Shown here: positions 58,945-64,000 of the stretch, piece after piece
How positions within the stretch are numbered: position 1 is the stretch's first letter
Layout: each line of letters begins with the position of its first letter
Source of the DNA: Mycolicibacterium alvei
Lineage (GTDB): Bacteria > Actinomycetota > Actinomycetes > Mycobacteriales > Mycobacteriaceae
Direction of reading: 5' to 3'
Length of the DNA stretch: 64,000 bases
NCBI RefSeq assembly: GCF_010727325.1
Contig: NZ_AP022565.1
Span: forward strand, 1,116,001-1,180,000
Notes under the pieces: generated by a model
What the model saw: only the letters and a program-made list of their open reading frames with translations
What the model was told of the DNA's origin: nothing
Databases searched by the model: none
Made by a program: the position numbers and the translations under genes

Positions 58945-58967
58945 TACCCAGGTGCTATACCTGGGTA
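58945..58967. promoter_or_regulatory. Probable HxlR operator between regulator and thiolase
   Basis: Perfect 9-bp arms TACCCAGGT and ACCTGGGTA with a 5-bp spacer, flanked by CTATAC repeats that look like -10 sequences. It lies 20 bp from the hxlR start and about 40 bp from the thiolase start, so a bound dimer could repress both. Confidence 0.68.
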
Positions 58968-59007
58968 GTCATCACAATACTCAGCGTGGAGCACGAGGAG
59001 GCACGGA

Positions 59008-60192
59008 ATGACCGGATATGCAAACCGCGACGCAGTCATCGTCGGAGCGGTCCGGACCCCGATCGGCAAAGGCAAGGCCAACGGCGCACTGAACGGCGTC
59101 CTGCCGGCTGACCTCCTGGCCCACAGCCTGCGGGAGCTGATCACCCGCACCGGCGTCGACCCGGTACTCGTCGACGACGTCATCGCGGGCGCCGTGACGC
59201 AGGTCGGCGACCAGGCCGTCAACATCGCCCGCAACGCCCTGCTCGGCGCGGGTTTCCCCGAGACCGTTCCCGGGACCACCGTCGACCGTCAGTGCGGCAG
59301 CAGCCAGCAGGCAATCAGCTTCGCCGCCCAGGGCGTGCTGGCCGGCGCCTACGACATCGCGATCGCCGCAGGCGTGGAGTCCATGTCGCGGGTACCGATG
59401 GGCAGCTCGGTGTTGCCCGGCAGCGACCCGTTCGGCCTGGCCTTCGCCGAGCGCTATTCCGAAGGGCTTGTCCCGCAAGGGATCAGCGCCGAGCTGATCG
59501 CAGCCAAGTGGGGATTCACCCGCGCCCAGCTCGACGAGTTCTCCGCGGGCAGCCACGAGAAGGCGGCCCGCGCCACCAAGGACGGACTGTTCGAGACTGA
59601 ACTCGCGCCGATCGCCGGGTTGAGCACCGACGAGATCATCCGGCCGGGCACCACGGTCGACACCCTGTCCGGGCTCAAGCCGGCGTTCTACAACGAGGCC
59701 TATGCCGCCCGGTTCGGCCAGATCAACTGGGCGATCACCCCCGGTAACTCGTCGCCACTGTCCGACGGCAGCGCGGCGGTGATGATCACCAGCGGCGCGA
59801 CGGCCCGGAAGCTGGGTTTGAGCCCGCTCGCGCGTATCCATACCACCACCGTGGTGGGATCGGACCCGCTCTACATGCTTACCGGCGTCATCCCGGCCAC
59901 CGAAAAGGTCCTGGCGCGTGCGGGTCTGACACTGGCGGACATCGACCTGTTCGAAGTCAACGAGGCGTTCGCACCCGTGGTGCTGGCCTGGGCGCAGGAC
60001 ACCGGCGCCGATCTGGGCAAGACCAATGTCAACGGCGGGGCGATCGCGATCGGGCATCCGCTCGGCGCCAGCGGGGCCCGCATCATGACCACCCTGGTCA
60101 ATGCGCTCGAACAGCGCGGCGGACGCTACGGCCTGCAGACGATGTGTGAGGGCGGCGGCATGGCCAACGCCACCATCATCGAGCGGCTCTGA
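59008..60192 (+). CDS. Acetyl-CoA acyltransferase (thiolase)
   Basis: A 394-residue thiolase. Catalytic Cys96 is in VDRQCGSSQQA, the second active-site segment is NVNGGAIAIGHPLGASGARI (His) and the third is MCEGGGMANATI (Cys). It starts TGYANRDAVIVGAVRTPIGKGKANG. This set is typical of degradative acyl-CoA thiolases (FadA type). A strong GAGGAGG lies 7 nt upstream of the ATG. Probably controlled by the divergent HxlR protein. Chain-length preference unknown. Confidence 0.93.
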   Translation: MTGYANRDAVIVGAVRTPIGKGKANGALNGVLPADLLAHSLRELITRTGVDPVLVDDVIAGAVTQVGDQAVNIARNALLGAGFPETVPGTTVDRQCGSSQQAISFAAQGVLAGAYDIAIAAGVESMSRVPMGSSVLPGSDPFGLAFAERYSEGLVPQGISAELIAAKWGFTRAQLDEFSAGSHEKAARATKDGLFETELAPIAGLSTDEIIRPGTTVDTLSGLKPAFYNEAYAARFGQINWAITPGNSSPLSDGSAAVMITSGATARKLGLSPLARIHTTTVVGSDPLYMLTGVIPATEKVLARAGLTLADIDLFEVNEAFAPVVLAWAQDTGADLGKTNVNGGAIAIGHPLGASGARIMTTLVNALEQRGGRYGLQTMCEGGGMANATIIERL

Positions 60193-60203
60193 CGCTGATA
60201 CCC

Positions 60204-60264
60204 GCCGAAACGGTATTCCGGCAGAGAAAGTACGAGTACTCAGCTGCCGGAATACCGTTTCGGC
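60204..60264. terminator. Perfect 21-bp inverted repeat between convergent genes
   Basis: Left arm 60204-60224 (begins GCCGAAACGG, ends TTCCGGCAG) and right arm 60244-60264 are exact complements; the loop is 19 nt and itself contains AGTAC-type symmetry. It lies between the thiolase stop and the stop of the deazaflavin-dependent gene. It can act as a bidirectional terminator. The length and perfection also suggest a small mobile palindromic repeat. Confidence 0.72.
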
Positions 60265-60271
60265 GCAAGAG

Positions 60272-60721
60272 TTAGGCGCGGACGATTTCGAAGAGCGGAA
60301 TGGCCCGGGTGGTCTTCGACTGATACTCCGCGAAGACCGGGGCGACTGCCGTGATCTTCGGATAGGCGGCATCTCGCTCGGCGTCGGGCAGCTCCCGGGC
60401 TGTCGCGTCGTACGCGTCGGTGCCCAACTCGATACGCACCTTCGGATCGGCCCGCAGATTGTGTACCCAGGCCGGGTCCTTGGGCGCACCCGCGTACGAG
60501 CCCACGATCAGCATCCTGCCCTCGACGGTCAGATAGGCCAGCGGCGAGAGGCGCGGCTTACCCGACTTGGCGCCGGTAGTGTGCAGCAACAGCAGGTCAG
60601 CACCCTCGAACTGCCCACCGACCTTGCCCTCGTTCGTTCGGAATTCCTCGACGACATTGCGGTTGAACTCATCGAGGAATGCCGTGTCGGTGTAGAACTT
60701 GCGCTTGTCGATATCGCTCAT
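60272..60721 (-). CDS. Deazaflavin (F420)-dependent nitroreductase family protein
   Basis: A 149-residue protein of the Ddn family: [55 protein letters not shown], then [32 protein letters not shown]. The family binds F420H2 and includes mycobacterial quinone reductases. Its ATG overlaps the aspS stop (ATGA), so it is translated from the aspS mRNA. Substrate unknown. Confidence 0.92.
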   Translation of the reverse strand: MSDIDKRKFYTDTAFLDEFNRNVVEEFRTNEGKVGGQFEGADLLLLHTTGAKSGKPRLSPLAYLTVEGRMLIVGSYAGAPKDPAWVHNLRADPKVRIELGTDAYDATARELPDAERDAAYPKITAVAPVFAEYQSKTTRAIPLFEIVRA

Positions 60722-62493
60722 GCCTTCTTGAGCTCCTCGGGCTTGGCGTCTATTCCCGACTCCTTGCGCTGCTGCGCGGTAATCGGCGCCGGCGCGTCGG
60801 TCAGCGGATCGACGCCGCCGCCCGACTTCGGGAAGGCGATGACCTCGCGGATCGAGTCCACCCCGGCCAGCAACGCGGTGATGCGGTCCCAGCCGAACGC
60901 CAAGCCACCATGTGGCGGTGCACCAAAGGCGAAGGCGTCCAACAGGAATCCGAACTTGTCCTGGGCCTCGGCATGGTCGATCCCCATCATCGCGAACACC
61001 CGTTCCTGGATGTCGCGCCGGTGGATACGGATCGAGCCGCCGCCGATCTCGTTGCCGTTGCAGACGATGTCATAGGCGTCGGAGAGCGCGTTGCCGGGAT
61101 CGGTGTCGAAGGTGCCCTCCGATTCGGGCTTCGGCGCGGTGAAGGCGTGGTGTACGGCCGTCCAGGCGCCCGAACCGACTGCGACATCGCCGGAATCCAC
61201 CGCTTCGGAGGCGGGTTCGAACATCGGGAAGTCCACCACCCAGGTGAATGCCCAGGCGGCCGGGTCGATCAGGTCCAGCCGCTTGGCGATCTCGATGCGG
61301 GTGGCACCCAACAGCGCACGCGCCGACTTGACCGGGCCCGCCGCGAAGAACACGCAGTCGCCGGGCTTGGCGCCGACATGGGCGGCCAGGCCGTCCCGCT
61401 CGGCGTCGGTGAGGTTCTTGGCGACCGGGCCGCCGAGCGTGCCGTCCTCGGCGACCAGCACATAGGCCAGCCCCTTGTGGCCGCGCTGCTTGGCGAACTC
61501 CTGCCAGCCGTCGAGGGTGCGGCGCGGCTGCGATGCCCCGCCGGGCATCACGACGGCGCCCACGTACGGCGCCTGGAACACCCGGAACGGGGTGTCCTTG
61601 AAGTAGTCGGTGCATTCGATGAGTTCGACCCCGAATCGCAGGTCGGGCTTGTCGGAGCCGAACCGGCGCATCGCGTCGGCGTAGCTGATCCGGGGCAACG
61701 GCAGCGGGAGTTCATAACCGATCGTCGACCAGACCGCCTTCAGCACCTGCTCGGCGATCGCCATCACGTCGTCGGCGTCGACGAAGCTGAGCTCCATGTC
61801 CAACTGGGTGAACTCCGGCTGGCGGTCGGCACGAAAATCCTCGTCGCGGTAGCACCGGGCGATCTGGTAGTAGCGCTCCATGCCCGCGACCATGAGCAGC
61901 TGCTTGAACAACTGCGGGCTCTGCGGCAGCGCATAGAACGAGCCGGGCTGCAGACGCGCGGGCACCAGGAAGTCGCGGGCACCCTCTGGGGTCGAGCGGG
62001 TCAGGGTCGGGGTCTCGATCTCGACGAAGTCATGGTCGGCCAGCACGTTGCGGGCAGCCGCATTCACCTTGGAGCGCAACCGGATTGCGTTACCGGGGCC
62101 CTCGCGGCGCAGATCCAGGTAGCGGTACTTGAGCCGGGCTTCCTCGCCTGCGGTCTCGTCGAGCTGGAACGGCAGTGGAGCGCTCTCGGACAGCACCGTG
62201 AGCGAGGTCGTGTTGACCTCGATCTGTCCGGTCGGGATCTCGGCGTTCTCGTTGCCCTCGGGACGTACCTCGACCGTGCCGGTGACGGCGATGCAGAACT
62301 CGGCACGCAACCGGTGCGCGGCGGCGAGCACATCACCTTCGCGGAACACCACCTGCGACACTCCCGAAGCGTCGCGCAGATCGATGAAGATGACGCCGCC
62401 GTGGTCACGGCGGCGCGCCACCCAACCCGCCAGTGTCACCGTCTGACCGGCATCGGTGGCCCGCAACGAACCGGCGGCATGACTGCGCAGCAC
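60718..62493 (-). CDS. aspS: Aspartyl-tRNA synthetase
   Basis: A class IIb synthetase of 591 residues. OB-fold N-terminus ([41 protein letters not shown]), motif 2 with [20 protein letters not shown], a bacterial GAD insertion domain, and motif 3 [13 protein letters not shown]. As in other mycobacteria lacking AsnRS it is expected to be non-discriminating and to serve tRNA-Asn as well. I use the GTG at 62493, with AGGAG 6 nt upstream; the sequence further upstream is a divergent promoter. Cotranscribed with the Ddn-like gene. Confidence 0.96.
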   Translation of the reverse strand: MLRSHAAGSLRATDAGQTVTLAGWVARRRDHGGVIFIDLRDASGVSQVVFREGDVLAAAHRLRAEFCIAVTGTVEVRPEGNENAEIPTGQIEVNTTSLTVLSESAPLPFQLDETAGEEARLKYRYLDLRREGPGNAIRLRSKVNAAARNVLADHDFVEIETPTLTRSTPEGARDFLVPARLQPGSFYALPQSPQLFKQLLMVAGMERYYQIARCYRDEDFRADRQPEFTQLDMELSFVDADDVMAIAEQVLKAVWSTIGYELPLPLPRISYADAMRRFGSDKPDLRFGVELIECTDYFKDTPFRVFQAPYVGAVVMPGGASQPRRTLDGWQEFAKQRGHKGLAYVLVAEDGTLGGPVAKNLTDAERDGLAAHVGAKPGDCVFFAAGPVKSARALLGATRIEIAKRLDLIDPAAWAFTWVVDFPMFEPASEAVDSGDVAVGSGAWTAVHHAFTAPKPESEGTFDTDPGNALSDAYDIVCNGNEIGGGSIRIHRRDIQERVFAMMGIDHAEAQDKFGFLLDAFAFGAPPHGGLAFGWDRITALLAGVDSIREVIAFPKSGGGVDPLTDAPAPITAQQRKESGIDAKPEELKKA

Positions 62494-62520
62494 GAAAACT
62501 CCTGAGTGTTGAGTCGAGAA

Positions 62521-62547
62521 AGACTGGTGGTGACGACTGACCAGTCT
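62521..62547. promoter_or_regulatory. Palindrome in the aspS/panE-like divergent promoter
   Basis: AGACTGGT, 11 nt, ACCAGTCT: perfect 8-bp arms in the 85-bp gap between aspS and the divergent gene. A candidate operator. Confidence 0.4.
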
Positions 62548-62578
62548 AGAGAGTCGCTTGCGGCAGTAACTTGGCGAC

Positions 62579-62668
62579 ATGGATGAGCGCTTGCGCGAAG
62601 ACCCAGCAGTTATGGATGAGCGCTTGCGCGAAGACCCAGCAGTTATGGATGAGCGCTTGCGCGAAGAC
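62579..62668 (+). repeat. 33-bp tandem repeat containing the start codon
   Basis: Units start at 62579, 62612 and 62645; the first two are 33 bp and identical, the third is identical for its first 24 bp. Each begins ATGGATGAGCGCTTGCGCGA, so the array supplies three in-frame ATG codons and encodes [11 protein letters not shown] twice, then MDERLRED. A coding minisatellite at the gene's 5' end. Confidence 0.95.
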
Positions 62669-63574
62669 GAGGCGGCATCGGCCTCCCCCATCGCCGTCAT
62701 CGGTCCGGGCGCCATCGGATCCACCATCGCGGCACTGTTGTATGCCGCCGGACGGCCGGTCCTGCTGTGTGGACGCACCCCGCGCGACGGCATCGAGGTC
62801 CGGCCCGACGAGGGGCAGCCCATCCGGGTGCCCGGCCCGGTGCACACCGATCCGGCTACCGTCGCCGGACCGCTCGACGTGGTGTTTCTCGCAGTCAAGG
62901 ACACCCAGAACGCCCGGGCGGCGCCGTGGCTGGAGCGGCTCTGTGACGAGAACACCGTGGTGTGCGCGCTGCAGAACGGCGTGGAACAGGCCGAGCGGGT
63001 GAGCGGGATCGGCCGCCACACCGACGAGGCCCACGTCGTGCCCGCGGCGGTGTGGATCTCCTCGGAGACGCAGCCCGAGGGCTGGGTGCGGTTGCGCAGC
63101 GAGGCCCGACTGGTGCTGCCCGACAACCCAGCGGCGGCGAGCGTGGCCGATGCCGTGCGCGGCACCGCGATCGGCGTCGAACTCGATCCCGATTTCCGCA
63201 CCGCGGCCTGGCGCAAACTGCTGGTCAACGCCGTGGTCGGGTTCATGGTGCTGGCCGACCGGCGCGCGGGGATGTTCCGCCGTGACGACGTGGCCGCGCT
63301 GGCGCGGCGCTATCTGACCGAATGCCTGGCCGTGGCCCGGGCCGATGGAGCCGCGCTGGGCGATGAGGTGGCCGACGAGATCACCACGATGCTGGCGGCC
63401 GCACCGGAAGATATGACCACCTCGATGCTGACCGATCATCAGGCCGGCCGGCCACTGGAGTGGGACATCCGCAACGGGGTCATTGCCCGCAAGGCCGCCG
63501 CGCACGGCCTGTCCACCCCGATCAGCGACGTGGTCGTCCCGCTGTTGGCGGCGGCCGGCGACGGGCCGGACTGA
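62579..63574 (+). CDS. 2-Dehydropantoate 2-reductase family protein (Rv2573-like)
   Basis: A 331-residue NADPH-dependent reductase: nucleotide fold [20 protein letters not shown] (about residues 39-58), [30 protein letters not shown] (Lys), [10 protein letters not shown] (Asn) and the C-terminal ketopantoate reductase domain ([20 protein letters not shown], then [22 protein letters not shown]). It resembles Rv2573. The first 24 residues are the tandem-repeat peptide; translation could start at any of three ATGs, with no clear ribosome site for any. Starting at the third (62645) gives a normal-length family member. Confidence 0.9.
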   Translation: MDERLREDPAVMDERLREDPAVMDERLREDEAASASPIAVIGPGAIGSTIAALLYAAGRPVLLCGRTPRDGIEVRPDEGQPIRVPGPVHTDPATVAGPLDVVFLAVKDTQNARAAPWLERLCDENTVVCALQNGVEQAERVSGIGRHTDEAHVVPAAVWISSETQPEGWVRLRSEARLVLPDNPAAASVADAVRGTAIGVELDPDFRTAAWRKLLVNAVVGFMVLADRRAGMFRRDDVAALARRYLTECLAVARADGAALGDEVADEITTMLAAAPEDMTTSMLTDHQAGRPLEWDIRNGVIARKAAAHGLSTPISDVVVPLLAAAGDGPD

Positions 63575-63582
63575 CCCACCAC

Positions 63583-63607
63583 TAGACACTCTCCCCTAGG
63601 GTGTCTA
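63583..63607. promoter_or_regulatory. Palindrome overlapping the promoter of the SRPBCC gene
   Basis: TAGACAC, 11 nt, GTGTCTA, ending 3 bp before the ATG at 63611. The loop and right arm contain TAGGGT (63597-63602), a TANNNT -10 at the distance expected for a leaderless start. The palindrome could be an operator on top of that promoter or a terminator of the upstream gene. Confidence 0.45.
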
Positions 63608-63610
63608 CCC

Positions 63611-64000
63611 ATGGCCCGCACCTACCCGTGTGAACGCGTCGAGTTGGACTTCATCGACCGTGCCCCGTTCCGCTTCGTCAGCACCGTCGACCTGGCGATC
63701 ACTCCGGAGCAGCTGTTCGAGGTGCTCGCCGACGCGACCTCCTGGCCACACTGGGCGACGGTCATCACCAATGTGGAATGGACCAGCCCCGAACCCCGCG
63801 GCGTGGGCACCACCCGTACCGTCACGATGCGCGGGCACATCACCGGCGATGAGGAGTTCCTCGCCTGGGAACCCTTCACCCACATGGCTTTTCGATTCAA
63901 CACCAGCACCTCGAACGCGATATCGGCCTTCGCCGAGGACTACCGCGTGGTGGAGACCCCCGAGGGTTGCCACCTGACCTGGGTTATGGCCATGAAGCCC
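63611..64000 (+). CDS. SRPBCC/polyketide cyclase-like protein, 3' end beyond window
   Basis: The first 130 codons of a START/SRPBCC-fold protein: FRFVSTVDLAITPEQLFEVLADATSWPHWATVITNVEWTSPEPRGVGTTRTVTM, then EEFLAWEPFTHMAFRF. This helix-grip pattern binds hydrophobic ligands in its pocket. It is incomplete at base 64000. No ribosome site; probably leaderless. Ligand unknown. Confidence 0.85.
   Translation, partial: MARTYPCERVELDFIDRAPFRFVSTVDLAITPEQLFEVLADATSWPHWATVITNVEWTSPEPRGVGTTRTVTMRGHITGDEEFLAWEPFTHMAFRFNTSTSNAISAFAEDYRVVETPEGCHLTWVMAMKP

Noticed and set aside
62579-62668. CRISPR-like or promoter repeats
   Set aside because: No spacers; the units are contiguous, in frame and coding from ATG.

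Overview
The window is high-GC actinobacterial DNA and almost certainly comes from a rapidly growing Mycobacterium (Mycolicibacterium). The proteins for mihF, gmk, the pyr operon, nusB/efp/pepQ, the aro cluster, mltG/ruvX/alaS, DUF3097 and aspS read as close relatives of the M. tuberculosis ones. The pyr block (Rv1380-Rv1389 order) is followed almost directly by the nusB-to-aspS block (Rv2533-Rv2573 order), an arrangement I associate with fast growers such as M. smegmatis. Start codons are often GTG or TTG, and ATGA/GTGA overlaps are common.

Layout. 1-10.5 kb: gmk (cut by the window edge), mihF, a frameshifted small secreted-protein gene, then the pyrimidine operon pyrR-pyrB-pyrC-membrane protein-carA-carB-pyrF on the minus strand, with a PyrR-binding RNA hairpin ahead of pyrR. 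10.5-14.4 kb: a serine hydrolase, then a two-gene unit of a metzincin-like protease and a small partner. 14.4-21.1 kb: a tightly coupled six-gene operon (GntR regulator, 2x[4Fe-4S] ferredoxin, lipoprotein solute-binding protein with a NosL-like tail, ABC permease, ABC ATPase, AprA/FrdA-like flavoprotein with a HEAT-repeat tail). 21.4-22.8 kb: an IS481-family element with a 15-bp target duplication, sitting just upstream of a LexA box and a 13E12-family HNH gene. 24.3-26.6 kb: a molybdopterin oxidoreductase whose upstream region carries a large palindrome. 26.7-39.5 kb: conserved housekeeping genes (nusB, efp, pepQ, aroB/K/C/E, mltG, ruvX, alaS and others).

39.8-49.9 kb: a ~10-kb integrative element inserted into the 3' part of rarA. 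It carries a serine integrase, a probable excisionase, a DNA-binding protein, HNH proteins, a WhiB-like protein, an HK97 capsid fragment, a TerS-like protein and two cargo genes. The integrated element supplies a new 3' end for rarA and leaves the native 3' end stranded at 39.6-39.8 kb. Size and content resemble the phiRv1/phiRv2 prophage-like elements or capsid-carrying phage satellites. A decayed IS3-family element has replaced the DNA between whiB and the capsid gene.

50-64 kb: rarA, DUF3097, a three-gene unit (circularly permuted ATP-grasp/alpha-E, transglutaminase, zinc peptidase), GAP and DUF389 membrane proteins, an HxlR regulator divergent from a thiolase, a deazaflavin-dependent nitroreductase family protein with aspS, a panE-like gene whose start codon lies in a 33-bp tandem repeat, and the start of an SRPBCC protein.

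Indels that break reading frames occur in the small secreted-protein gene and in both transposases, while every conserved housekeeping gene reads through intact. Coordinates come from codon-level reading; family names come from recognising motifs without a database search.
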